This document shows, piece after piece, positions 45,499 to 55,100 of a stretch of DNA of 64,000 nt; position 1 is the first letter of the stretch, and every line of letters starts with the position of its first letter. This stretch comes from Telluria aromaticivorans (lineage in GTDB: Bacteria; Pseudomonadota; Gammaproteobacteria; Burkholderiales; Burkholderiaceae_D), in contig NZ_JABAIV010000003.1 of NCBI RefSeq assembly GCF_013003915.1, positions 62,001-126,000 of the forward strand, read 5' to 3'. The notes under the pieces are model-generated. The model was not told the origin of the DNA, did not search any database, and worked only from the letters and a program-made list of their open reading frames with translations. The translations under genes were made by a program, and so were the position numbers.

Positions 45499-46161
45499 AT
45501 GCGCATGTTAGGTCCAGCTATCCTTGCCCTCCTGATGGCCTTGCCCTTGCCCGGCCGCTCCGCTCCGATCACCTATACCGTCGAGGGCGTCCTTGGCCTA
45601 CCGTGGGATCCGCTCACACCGGAGGCGCTGGCGCCCTACTATTCTCCCGGCACCGTGGTCAGGGGCAATTTCACGCTCGACGACGAGGTCGGCTTGACCC
45701 GCTTCCCGGATGCGAACTGGTTTTTTGGCGCCTTCAGCGGCGAGTTCGCGTTCGGCAGCAACCTGGTCAAGGCCAGAAACAGCTTCGCCGCCAATACCGT
45801 GCTGCCTTACGGGACAGAACTGACGATGCTCGGCGGCAACCGCTGGAATACCGGCGGCGTGGTCGAGGAAAGCCTGCAGATACCGGGCCTCACCCTGGCC
45901 GGCGTCCAGCTGCGGTTTTCGCGGCCGGAGATCCTGCCGCTCGATACGCCGGTCCGGGAGCTGCTCGCTTCGGCTACACCGGAAAGCGGCAGCTTCGCCC
46001 TGGTGTATTCGGATGGGACCGATGCAAGCCTCGTCACCTGGTGGCAAGTGACGCAACTGCGCGCCGTGGAATCGGAGATTCCCGAGCCCGGGTCGGGCAT
46101 GCTGGTCGCCACCGGCGTCCTGCTGGTCGCCGCCCGCCGGCGCCGCGCGCCGTCCCGCTAA
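45499..46161 (+). CDS. PEP-CTERM sorting-domain protein
   Basis: This 220-residue exported protein has a signal peptide (ILALLMALPLPGRSA), a beta-rich mature region (TYTVEGVLG, GNFTLDDEVG) and a C-terminal PEP-CTERM tail (EIPEPGSGMLVATGVLLV then AARRRRA). The tail is recognised and processed by an exosortase, linking the protein to exopolysaccharide or surface display. No exosortase is in the window. A GAGG site precedes the ATG at 45499. The 249-base gap before it holds no gene. Confidence 0.85.
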   Translation: MRMLGPAILALLMALPLPGRSAPITYTVEGVLGLPWDPLTPEALAPYYSPGTVVRGNFTLDDEVGLTRFPDANWFFGAFSGEFAFGSNLVKARNSFAANTVLPYGTELTMLGGNRWNTGGVVEESLQIPGLTLAGVQLRFSRPEILPLDTPVRELLASATPESGSFALVYSDGTDASLVTWWQVTQLRAVESEIPEPGSGMLVATGVLLVAARRRRAPSR

Positions 46162-46258
46162 ACGGGCAGTTCCGGGAAAGGAAGGCGGACGGCAAGCGTG
46201 CGTTGCCTTCCGCCAGCATGGAGGATACTTGGCACATCGACAAGCTCTCCCGTATGCC

Positions 46259-47752
46259 ATGACCGCCAATCCCATGCCCTTCCTCGTCCTCACCCGCGCA
46301 GGTTTCGACGATATTTCCCAGCGGGTCGACCTGGGCCGCGCTACCCTCTTCCTCAACCCCGGCCTGGTGTCGGAAGACGACATCGCGCGCCTGCGCGAAA
46401 GCGGCGCCGCCGTGCACGTCATGGGCACCGCAGTCGATCCCCTCAAGCCGCAGGAAGTCCAGCAGGCGCTGCTCCTGACGCGCAAGGAAGCCGGCAGCGT
46501 CTGGGTCGAGCGCGGCGCGCCACGCGCCGGCATTCCGGTGGCGACAGGCCAGCGCGCGCAGGACGACATCGTCCCCGAGACACCGCTGCGCCACCGCCTG
46601 GCGCGCACCGCCGGCGCCTTCGCTTCCAATGCATGGCGCCTGCTGCGCCGGCCCGAATCCGGACGCGCGCTGATGGCCGTGCCCTACCTGGGCTTCGGCA
46701 ACGCCAACCGCATCTGGCTCAAGGGCCGGCTGCTCGACGAATATGCCTTCCGCGAACAGTCTGGCGAGGATAGCGGCTGGAACAACCTGGTCGCGCTCTA
46801 CCAGCGCCTCGAATCCGACGAAGTCGCCGACTCGCGCGTGCTGGCGCATTTCGGCGGAACGACCCATGAAGCGACGACTGACCGGGGCGGCTATTTTTCC
46901 TTCGATATCACCGTCGGCGCCCCCCTGGCCGGCGGCCGGCACCGGGTCGAACTCGAATTCCCCGACAATGCCCAGCCCGACGGCCGGCCGCTGCGCGCCG
47001 TGGCCGACGTGATCGTGCCGGCGGAAACCGCGCGCTTCGGCATCATCAGCGACATCGACGACACGGTCCTGTGGACCAACGTCACCAACAAACTGAACAT
47101 GGCGCTGATGCTGGCGCGGACCAACTCGCACACCCGCAAACCTTTCAAGGGCGTTGCCGCCTTCTACCGCGCGCTGGGCGACGGCGTGGGCGGGGCCGAG
47201 AACAACCCGCTGTTCTACGTGTCGAGCAGCCCCTGGCATTTGTACGGGCCCCTGGTCCACTTCCTGAAGCTGCAGGGCATCCCGGTCGGCCCGCTGATGC
47301 TGCGCGAACTGAGCGTGCGCCACGTGCTCAAGCTCAATGAGCACGGCAACCACAAGCTCGAACAGATCGAGCGCATCCTGGATTTTTATCCGGACATGCA
47401 ATTCGTGCTGGTCGGCGACAGCGGCGAACAGGATCCCGAGATTTATACCGAAGTGGTGCGGCGCCATCCGAAGGCGGTGCGCATGATCTACATCCGCAAC
47501 GTCAATCCGGATCCGTCGCGGATCGATGCGCTGGACAAGCTGATCGACGAGGTCAGTACCACGGGCACGCAGCTGATCCTGTCGCCGGACAGCGTGTTCG
47601 CGGCGTCGCACGCGGCGGCGGAGGGGCTGATCGCGGTGGATCGCTTGCCGTCGGTGCGCTCGGACATGCGGCAGGATGAGACGGCGAAGGCGGTGGCGAC
47701 CGGGGTGGCTGCGGGTGGCGTAGAAGATACGAGTACCGTGAACGAACCCTAA
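46259..47752 (+). CDS. APP1-like phosphatidate phosphatase (DUF2183)
   Basis: This 497-residue protein has a catalytic HAD-like domain at about 255-420: ISDIDDTVLWTNV (Asp265 and Asp267 of DxDxT), FYVSSSPWHLYGPL, and LVGDSGEQDPEIY, as in yeast App1 and bacterial DUF2183 proteins. A beta-sandwich segment precedes it (SRVLAHFGGTTHEATTDRGGYFSFDI). It probably removes phosphate from phosphatidic acid or a related lipid. The start at 46259 gives MTANPMPF. The last 200 bases change to G-ending codons before REP elements. Confidence 0.85.
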   Translation: MTANPMPFLVLTRAGFDDISQRVDLGRATLFLNPGLVSEDDIARLRESGAAVHVMGTAVDPLKPQEVQQALLLTRKEAGSVWVERGAPRAGIPVATGQRAQDDIVPETPLRHRLARTAGAFASNAWRLLRRPESGRALMAVPYLGFGNANRIWLKGRLLDEYAFREQSGEDSGWNNLVALYQRLESDEVADSRVLAHFGGTTHEATTDRGGYFSFDITVGAPLAGGRHRVELEFPDNAQPDGRPLRAVADVIVPAETARFGIISDIDDTVLWTNVTNKLNMALMLARTNSHTRKPFKGVAAFYRALGDGVGGAENNPLFYVSSSPWHLYGPLVHFLKLQGIPVGPLMLRELSVRHVLKLNEHGNHKLEQIERILDFYPDMQFVLVGDSGEQDPEIYTEVVRRHPKAVRMIYIRNVNPDPSRIDALDKLIDEVSTTGTQLILSPDSVFAASHAAAEGLIAVDRLPSVRSDMRQDETAKAVATGVAAGGVEDTSTVNEP

Positions 47753-47794
47753 TCACTGCCAGAGGACGCGCTACGGGTGCGTTGCGAACTTGGG

Positions 47795-47936
47795 GGGAAC
47801 GATGCCAGTGGCATCGTTACCGCCTTCGCCGGGACGACGGCTTTCAGGGTGGCGACGACGTTCGCTGCGCCACTGACCACGTACTCGTAAACGTCATCCC
47901 GGCGCAGGCCGGGATAATGCCACTGGCAATATCCCG
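47795..47936. repeat. Two REP elements (GTCATCCCGGCGCAGG type) each carrying a 27-nt palindrome
   Basis: Between the convergent APP1 and ligD genes are CCTTCGCCGGGACGACG and GTCATCCCGGCGCAGGCC, the common REP type, in inverted orientation. Joined to each is a 27-nt palindrome: 47795-47821 (arm GGGAACGATGCCA, centre G, 12 of 13 pairs) and 47910-47936 (arm CGGGATAATGCCA, centre C, 12 of 13 pairs). Both keep the CA-N-TG apex seen in the GTAGGGTGGGC family. Confidence 0.75.
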
Positions 47937-47968
47937 TCCAAGTTACCATGCGCTGCCGCTAACGCCCC

Positions 47969-50653
47969 TTAATCCTCGAACCCCAACACCTTCATCGCCC
48001 TGGTAATTCCCTTGGCCGCCTTGTCATACCCCGCCCAGGGATCATTCCCCTTGTCGAGCCGCGTGTGCACGTTGGCCACCGTCCACTGCGTGCTCGACTT
48101 GAGCTTCATGAGTTCATCCCATTCGAGCGGCACCGAAATCCCCATGCCCGGCCGGGCCCGCGCCGACCAGGCGCACACGGTGGTGGCGCCGCGGCCGTTG
48201 CGCAGGTAGTCGATGAAGATCTTTCCGACCCGGTTCCTGGGGCCGCTCTTGAACGCGAGGCGGTCCGGGAAGGTGGCGGCAAGGTGGCGCACAATGGCCT
48301 GCGAAAAGGCTTTCACCGTATCCCAGCCGTACTCTCCCTTGATCGGCACCACCACGTGCAGGCCCTTGCCGCCGCTGGTCTTCAGGTAGGACGGCAATCC
48401 CAGCTCGTCGAGAAAGGCGTGCATGATCTGCGTCGCTTCCTGTATCGCAGGCCATTCCACGCCTTCGCCCGGGTCGAGGTCGAACACCATGCGGTCGGGC
48501 TTTTCATAGCTCCTGGCCACGGCATTTTGCGTATGCAGCTCGATCGCATTCCACTGCGCCACCGACAGGATGCCTTCGACGCCCACGATCTCGAGCATCG
48601 GCGGATTGCTCGGGTCGAGCGCCGCATCCATCTGCTTCACGCCCGGCAGCTTCTTGACGTCGGCATGCTTCTGGAACACCAGTTCGGCGCCGATGCCGCT
48701 TGGGGCCCGCACCAGGGTCAGCGGACGGCGCTTGAGGTGTTCCATCATCAGCTCGCCGACCAGCGCGTAGTAGCGGATGACATCGAGCTTGGTGATGCCG
48801 GTGGACGGATCGACGATGCGGTCCGGATTGGTCACCCGCAGCGATTCCGGCAGCTTGCCGTGCAGGCCGGGCGGCGGCGGCGCCACCGGCGCATCTGGCG
48901 TCACGGGCTTCTCGCTGTCTTCGATGTGGCGCGGTTCCTCGCGCGTGATGCCGCGCGCAGGCTTGTCGGCGCGCAGGCCCTGGAAAACCGGATGGCGCAC
49001 CGCGCCGGCGCTGGTCCATTCCGAGAAGCTCACTTCCGCCACCAGCACCGGCTTGACCCAGTGGTGCTGGCGCCCCGGCACCGCGCGCGGCGGGAACGGG
49101 CTCTCGTCGGTGCGCAAGGCCTCGAGCTGCTTCTTGACGTCCATCAGGGTCGCGTGCTTGAAGCCCGAGCCGACGTTGCCCGCGTAGCGCAGCACGCCCT
49201 CGCGGTCGTAGGTGCCCAGCAGCAGCGAGCCGACGCCCTTGCGCGAGCCCTTCGGGTCGGTGAAGCCGCCGATGACGAATTCCTGGCGCAGCCCGCATTT
49301 GAGCTTGATCCATTCGGGCGAACGGCGCGAGACATAGCGCGAGTCGCGCCGCTTGCCGATCACGCCCTCCAGGCCGATCTTGCAGGCGGCCACCACCAGC
49401 TCGTCCGGATTGCCGCCGAATTCGCCTGAAAAGCGCACCTTGTCCGACTTGGCCTTTTTCAGTACCGCTTCCAGTACGGCGCGGCGCTCCACCAGCGGCA
49501 CGTCGCGCAGGTCGTAGCCGCCGCAGTAGGGCACGTCGAACAGGAAGTATTCGATGTCGGCCCGGCGCTGGCCGTCGAAGGCCAGTTGCAGCAGCCCGAA
49601 ATTCGGCTTGCCATGTTCGTCGTGCACGACGATTTCGCCGTCGTACCAGCCATCGGGCAGCCCCATGCGTTCGAGTTCCTCGCGCATCGGGGCCAGCTTG
49701 TCGGTCCAGTCGTTGTCGTTGCGCGTGACGAGGCGCACCTCGCCGTTCTCCACCCGCGCCAGCATGCGGTAGCCGTCGAACTTGACCTCGAATACCCATT
49801 CGGCCGGGTCGTGCGGCGGTGCGTCCACCAGCGTGGCCAGTTCGGGGGTGAATTTCTCCGGCAGCGCGGCTTCGACGGCGCCTTCCGGCACGCCTTTGAT
49901 TGCGGACTTCGTGGACCTGGTGGATTTGGCGGCAGGCCTGGCCGCTGCCTTGGCAGCCTTCTTCGCTGCTGGTTTCGCTGCCGCCTTCGCTGCCGATTTT
50001 GCCGCAGGCTTGGCCGCGGCGGCGCGCTTGCGGGCCGGCTTCGGCGCTTCCTCCGACTCTGCTTCGGCCTTCAAGGCCGCAACTTTGCCGCGCGCGGGCT
50101 TCGGCATCGGCAGCGCCTTGACGCTGTCGGGCAGTTCGTCCACCACCGAGAATTCTTCCGCCGGACGGGCGTACTCGTCCTTCTCCTTGATCAGCAGCCA
50201 TGCCTCCTGCTTCTCGCCGCGGCCTTTCATGCGGATCAGTGCCCAGCGCCCCTGCATCTTGTGCCCGTGGATGGCGAACTTCAGGTTGCCCTGGCGGTAG
50301 CCCTCGTGCGGATCGCCGATCGGTTCCCAGATGCCCTTGTCCCAGATGATGACTTTGCCAGCGCCATACTGCTTCGGAGGAATCGTGCCTTCGAAATCCG
50401 AATAGGAAATCGGATGGTCTTCGACATGCACCGCCATGCGCTTGTCGCGCGTATCGTAGCTCGGACCTTTCGGCACCGCCCAGCTTTTCATGGTGCCGTC
50501 GAGTTCCAGGCGGAGATCGTAGTGCAGCCGCGTCGCCCAGTGCTTCTGGATGACGAAGGTCAAGGTGTCAAGGCCGGCGACGCCGCCCTCGGCCGGCTCA
50601 GACGTGATATCGAAATTACGCTTGGCTTTGTAGAGTTTTAGCGCGTCTGGCAT
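47969..50653 (-). CDS. ligD: DNA ligase D (phosphoesterase-ligase-polymerase)
   Basis: This 894-residue NHEJ enzyme has three modules. The 3'-phosphoesterase at about 10-165 has HWATRLHYDLRLE with His38/His44 and HVEDHPISYSDFEG. A Lys/Ala-rich linker runs about 185-255. The ATP-dependent ligase at about 275-590 has EVKFDGYR with the adenylated Lys291 and a C-terminal OB fold. The primase-type polymerase at about 620-890 has VFDLDPGEGVEW with the metal Asp pair and TSGGKGLHVVVPI. It fills, trims and seals breaks held by Ku. The ATG at 50653 gives MPDALKLY. Confidence 0.97.
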   Translation of the reverse strand: MPDALKLYKAKRNFDITSEPAEGGVAGLDTLTFVIQKHWATRLHYDLRLELDGTMKSWAVPKGPSYDTRDKRMAVHVEDHPISYSDFEGTIPPKQYGAGKVIIWDKGIWEPIGDPHEGYRQGNLKFAIHGHKMQGRWALIRMKGRGEKQEAWLLIKEKDEYARPAEEFSVVDELPDSVKALPMPKPARGKVAALKAEAESEEAPKPARKRAAAAKPAAKSAAKAAAKPAAKKAAKAAARPAAKSTRSTKSAIKGVPEGAVEAALPEKFTPELATLVDAPPHDPAEWVFEVKFDGYRMLARVENGEVRLVTRNDNDWTDKLAPMREELERMGLPDGWYDGEIVVHDEHGKPNFGLLQLAFDGQRRADIEYFLFDVPYCGGYDLRDVPLVERRAVLEAVLKKAKSDKVRFSGEFGGNPDELVVAACKIGLEGVIGKRRDSRYVSRRSPEWIKLKCGLRQEFVIGGFTDPKGSRKGVGSLLLGTYDREGVLRYAGNVGSGFKHATLMDVKKQLEALRTDESPFPPRAVPGRQHHWVKPVLVAEVSFSEWTSAGAVRHPVFQGLRADKPARGITREEPRHIEDSEKPVTPDAPVAPPPPGLHGKLPESLRVTNPDRIVDPSTGITKLDVIRYYALVGELMMEHLKRRPLTLVRAPSGIGAELVFQKHADVKKLPGVKQMDAALDPSNPPMLEIVGVEGILSVAQWNAIELHTQNAVARSYEKPDRMVFDLDPGEGVEWPAIQEATQIMHAFLDELGLPSYLKTSGGKGLHVVVPIKGEYGWDTVKAFSQAIVRHLAATFPDRLAFKSGPRNRVGKIFIDYLRNGRGATTVCAWSARARPGMGISVPLEWDELMKLKSSTQWTVANVHTRLDKGNDPWAGYDKAAKGITRAMKVLGFED

Positions 50654-50898
50654 GGGGCCTCCCGGCAACTGTCCAAGGAAAGTGTATGCCCGGGCACCTG
50701 AGGCGACTGTACGCCACCTAACCCTGTAAGCCGGCGTCGTGCAAATCCGGCAACTTGTAAGTGGATATAAATACGGTCAACGACCGCTTTTGCGGCCACG
50801 TTGACTGCCCACGCAGATGCCCTACCCCCTCAACCACAGTCGAGCCGCATATGCCAGAAGACAGGGTTCGCCCTAATGCCAGTCAATTAGCGGGAACC

Positions 50899-51056
50899 CC
50901 AGGGTGGGCGGCTTGTAACCCGGACCACTGGCCCAGGTTACCCCACGCGGTGATAGTTGCCATATTAGCCGGCGCGCGGGCCGCAGCGCCGTAGTTTGAA
51001 CGCGTGGGCAAGGTAACTCAGGCCAGTGGCATGAGTTACGGATTGCCCACCCTACG
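50899..51056. repeat. REP-like composite with two 27-nt palindromes
   Basis: Unit 1 (50899-50948) holds a palindrome at 50915-50941 (arm GTAACCCGGACCA, centre C; the two mismatches become G-U pairs on the other strand). Unit 2 (50994-51056, inverted) holds one at 51013-51039 (arm GTAACTCAGGCCA, centre G, 12 of 13). The spacer (GCGGTGATAGTTGC, later GTTTGAACGCG) and the left flank (CTAATGCCAGTCAATTAG) match the composite at 56.4-56.58 kb in reverse. It lies in a 509-base gap between ligD and the next gene; nothing else was found there. Confidence 0.8.
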
Positions 51057-51162
51057 AGTAAGCGGCGGCTCTTAAGTGGTCGGCATGAGGATTCGCCCTG
51101 TCTTTGCCGCTTCCAGCTGGCATTGGCGACTACAATGCGTTTTTCACTTCCGCGAGGCCGCC

Positions 51163-52110
51163 ATGCAAAAAATCGTCTTCCTCGATCGCGACAGCCTGCA
51201 GGCCCGCGTGCGTGCGCCCGGCTTCGCCCATGAATGGCAAGACCACGGCGGCACCCGGGAAGGCGAGGTCGTGGAACGCCTGCTTGGCGCTACGGTCGCC
51301 GTCACCAACAAGGTCCCACTGCGCGCGGCGAGCCTGGAGCGCTTGCCCGACCTGAAGATGGTGGCGATTGCCGCTACCGGCACCGACAACGTCGACCTCG
51401 ACGCCTGCCGCGCGCGCGGCATCGTGGTCTCGAACATCCGCGACTACTCCCTGGTGTCGGTGCCCGAACACTGCTTCGCGCTGCTGCTCGCACTGCGCCG
51501 CAACCTGCGCGCCTACATGGCCGATGTCGAAGCCGGACGCTGGGAACAATCCAGCCGCTTCTGCCTGCTCGACCATCCGATCGGCGACCTGGCCGGCAGC
51601 CGGCTGGGCATCGTCGGCTACGGCGCGCTGGGACACAAGGTGGCGCAACTGGGCCGCGCTTTCGGCATGGAGATCGCCGCGACTTCGCGCTCGCCCATCC
51701 TCGAGGATGGCGTCGTGCAGCTGCCGCTCGATGAGCTGCTGGCCACCTCCGACGTCGTCAGCCTGCACCTGCCGCTCACCGACCAGACCCGCCACCTGGT
51801 CGGCGCCCGCGAGCTGGGGCTGATGAAGAAAACCGCCCTGTTGATCAATACCGCGCGCGGCGGCCTGGTGGACGAAGCCGCGCTGGCCGCTGCCTTGAAA
51901 GCGAACGCCATCGGCGGCGCCGGCTTCGACGTATTGAGCAAGGAGCCGCCGCTGCCCGGCAATCCCCTCCTGGCGCTGCGCCTGCCGAACTTCATCCTCA
52001 CCCCGCACGTGGCCTGGGCCAGCGCCGGCGCGATGCAGATCCTGGCCGACATGCTGGTCGATAACATCGAAGCCTGGGCAAGCGGCGCACCACGCAACGT
52101 GGTGGCCTGA
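51163..52110 (+). CDS. D-2-hydroxyacid dehydrogenase
   Basis: This 315-residue NAD(P) enzyme has the 2-Hacid DH pattern: VAIAATGTDNVDLDACRARGI, a Rossmann site LGIVGYGALGHKVAQLG, VSLHLPLTDQTRHLV, INTARGGLVDEAAL (the catalytic Arg region is near it), the Glu in DVLSKEPP and TPHVAWAS with the catalytic His. It most resembles glycerate/hydroxypyruvate reductases. The ATG at 51163 gives MQKIVFLDR. It converges on the propeller sensor kinase (9 bases between ends). Confidence 0.9.
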   Translation: MQKIVFLDRDSLQARVRAPGFAHEWQDHGGTREGEVVERLLGATVAVTNKVPLRAASLERLPDLKMVAIAATGTDNVDLDACRARGIVVSNIRDYSLVSVPEHCFALLLALRRNLRAYMADVEAGRWEQSSRFCLLDHPIGDLAGSRLGIVGYGALGHKVAQLGRAFGMEIAATSRSPILEDGVVQLPLDELLATSDVVSLHLPLTDQTRHLVGARELGLMKKTALLINTARGGLVDEAALAAALKANAIGGAGFDVLSKEPPLPGNPLLALRLPNFILTPHVAWASAGAMQILADMLVDNIEAWASGAPRNVVA

Positions 52111-52119
52111 GCGCTTCGC

Positions 52120-55100
52120 TTACTCCTGCCCTGCGGCTTCGGGTTCCGGCTGCGCGGGTTGTGCAGGCTGTGAGTCCGGGGCGCGCAGCGGCAGGTCGAG
52201 GATGAAGGCGGCGCCCTGTCCCGGCGCGCTCTCCACCCGCACCGTGCCGCCCAGCAGCGACGTGACGATGTTCCAGCTGATGTTCAGGCCCAGCCCCGTT
52301 CCACCCTGCCCCATGCGGGTCGTGAAGAAGGGGTCGAAGATGCGCGCCAGGTGTTCGGGCGGTATGCCGCGCCCGTCGTCGCGGAACTCGATGCGCACGG
52401 CGCCGTCGATGCGGGTTGCGCTTAGCACCATGATGCCGCCGGGTGCGTCGAAGGCGTGCAGCAGCGCGTTGTTGACGAAGTTGATGACGACCTGGCCGAG
52501 CGGACCGGGGAAGCTGTCCATCATGATCCCGGCCGGCACCCTGAGCTCGAGCCGGTGCCCGGACAGGCGCACCGTGTTCATCAGGGTGGCCGCGATTTCC
52601 TGGCAGGCCTGGGCCAGGTCGAAGCGGCGGCGCTGGGCGCTGGCCTGGTCGACCGAGACCTGGCGGAAGCTGTTCACCAGTTCCGCGGCATTGTTCAGGC
52701 TGCGCATGATCAGGTTCGACGCCTCGCGCGAGGCCGCCATGTAGTCGGCCAGGTCGGAACGGCGCAAGGTCGCCGCATCGAAGCGGGTGGCGACTTCGGT
52801 GGTCTTTTCCTGCAGCGTGCTGGCCATCAGGAGGCTGTTGCCGATCGGGGTATTCAGCTCGTGCGCCACGCCCGCCACCAGCGAACCGAGCGAGGCCAGT
52901 TTTTCCTGGGCCGCCAGCTGCGCCTGGGTTTCTTTCAGTTGGTGGTAGGCCTCGGCATTGTCGATCGCCACCCCGACATAGGCCGCGAGGGTTTCCAGCA
53001 TGTCGAGATGGACCTGGCCATAGGCTTGCGCAACAGGGCTTTGCACCGTCAGCGCCCCGAGCACCCGCTCTCCGACCATGACAGGCACCATCAGCAGCGA
53101 ACGCGGCGACAGGCCATGGCGCCAGGCATAGGGCAGCGCGGCCTGGATCGCGCGTTCCGGGGGCAGCGAGGGCAGGTAGTCCGCCAGGCCTTGCGGCAGG
53201 TCGCCGGCCAGTACTTCGCGCCCGTTGGCGATCGACCAGGCTGCCAGGTGCGAGGTTGCGTCTTCCGGCAGCTCGAAGGCGGGGCGCCGCTCGCCCTCGA
53301 CCACCGTGTAGACGTATTCCAGCACCCCGCGTTCGGGGTGGCGCAGCACCACCGCGAACAGTGCGGCATCCATCAGCGCGCGCACGTGTTCGTACAGGGT
53401 ACGCATGATCGCTTCGGTGTCGAGGTTCGCCGTCAGGGTGCGGCCGATGTCCGACAGTAGCGCGATGTTGCGGTGCGCCTGCTCCACCACTTCCTTCTGT
53501 TCCTCGACTTCCTGCTTGCGCCGTTCGGCCGATTCCTTCTGGCGCCGCAGTTCCTCGGTGCGGGTGCCGACCTCGCGTTCCAGCAGCAGCTTCTGCGCCA
53601 CCAGCGCGCGGATGCGCAGCCGGTAGCCGGCCGTGAACAGCGCCGCGGTCGCCAGCACGGCCAGCGTGCGGAACCACCAGGTTTTCCAGAACGGCGGCGT
53701 GATGTGGATGGTGAGCGCCGTGGCCTGCGGGCTCCACACCCCGTCCTTGTTGCTGGCGCGGACCCGGAATACATAGGTGCCGGGATCGAGGTTGGTATAC
53801 GTCGCATAGCGCCGGCGGGAGTCGGTGTCGACCCAGCTCGCATCGAAGCCTTCGAGCTGGTAGGCGTAGCGGTTGCCGTCCGGGTCGGCGTAATGCAGGG
53901 CTGCGAATTCGAGCGCGAACACGGAATCGCGGTGCGACAGGGTCAGCTCGCGCTGTTCGTGGAAATTGGGGGTGGCGCGCGAGCGGTTCAGCACCAGCAG
54001 GTCGGTCAGTACCACCGGCGGCGGGTAGGGATTGTCGCGCACGGCGTCCGGCTCGAAGGCAGTCATGCCGTTGATGCCGCCGAAGTAGAGCCGCCCGTCG
54101 GCGGCGCGCAGGGCGGCGCCGACGAAATACGAGCCGTCCACCAGGCCATCCTTCGAAGTGTAGTTCTTCACCTGCCCGTTGGCCGGGTCGAGCCGGGTGA
54201 TGCCGGCGGTCGTGCTGGCCCAGATGAAGCCGTGGCTGTCTTCGAGCATGGCGCCGATCGGCAGCGCATCGCGGCTGCTGGCGAATGGATAGAAGCGGAA
54301 ACCCGCACCGTCCTTGCCCTGCTCCATGCGGTGCAGGCCGCCGGCCGTGCCGACCCACAGCGCACCGCGCGCCGACTCCATCAGGTAGTAGACGCGGTTG
54401 TGGCGCAGCGAGTCCGGCTTGGCCGGGTCGCGCCGGTAGTGCGTGAAGCGGCCGCTGGCCGGGTCGAAGCGTTCCAGCCCGGTCTCGGTGCCGATCCAGA
54501 CGATGCCCTGGCGGTCTTCGAGCACGGCGAAGCCGTAGTTCTCGCCCAGGCTGGACGGGTCGTCGGGGTCGTGCCGCCAGCTGCGAACAGCAAGGCCACC
54601 CGCATCCGTCCCGGCCGCGCCGGGCGCCAGCGCCGACAGGCCCCCGCGCGTCACGATCCACAGCGTGCCGCTGCGCGCGGCGTGGATCGCATGCACATAG
54701 TTCGCGCCCGGGCTGGTCCCGAGCGACAGCTGCCCGAAGCGCCCGGCCGGGTCGCGCCAAACCAGCCCGGTCGGAGTGCCGATCCAGGTGCGGCCGTGCG
54801 ACAGGGCCAGCGAGGTGACGACGTCGCCCGGCACGCCGCCATGGCCGATGCGCTCGACCTGCCCGCTGGCCGCATCCATCCGCATCATGCCGTCGCCCGT
54901 GGTGCCCATCAACAGGCCGCCACCTGGCGCCTCCAGGATGGCGCGCACCTTGGCCCGGCCCAGGCCGTCGTTGCCGCCATAGCGCAGGAAGCCGCCGCTC
55001 GCCAGGTCGGTGCGGCTGACGCCACCGAACAGCGTGCCCGCCCACAGGGTGCCGGTACGGTCCACCAGGACCGAGCTGACCTGGTTGTCGGACAGCGAAT

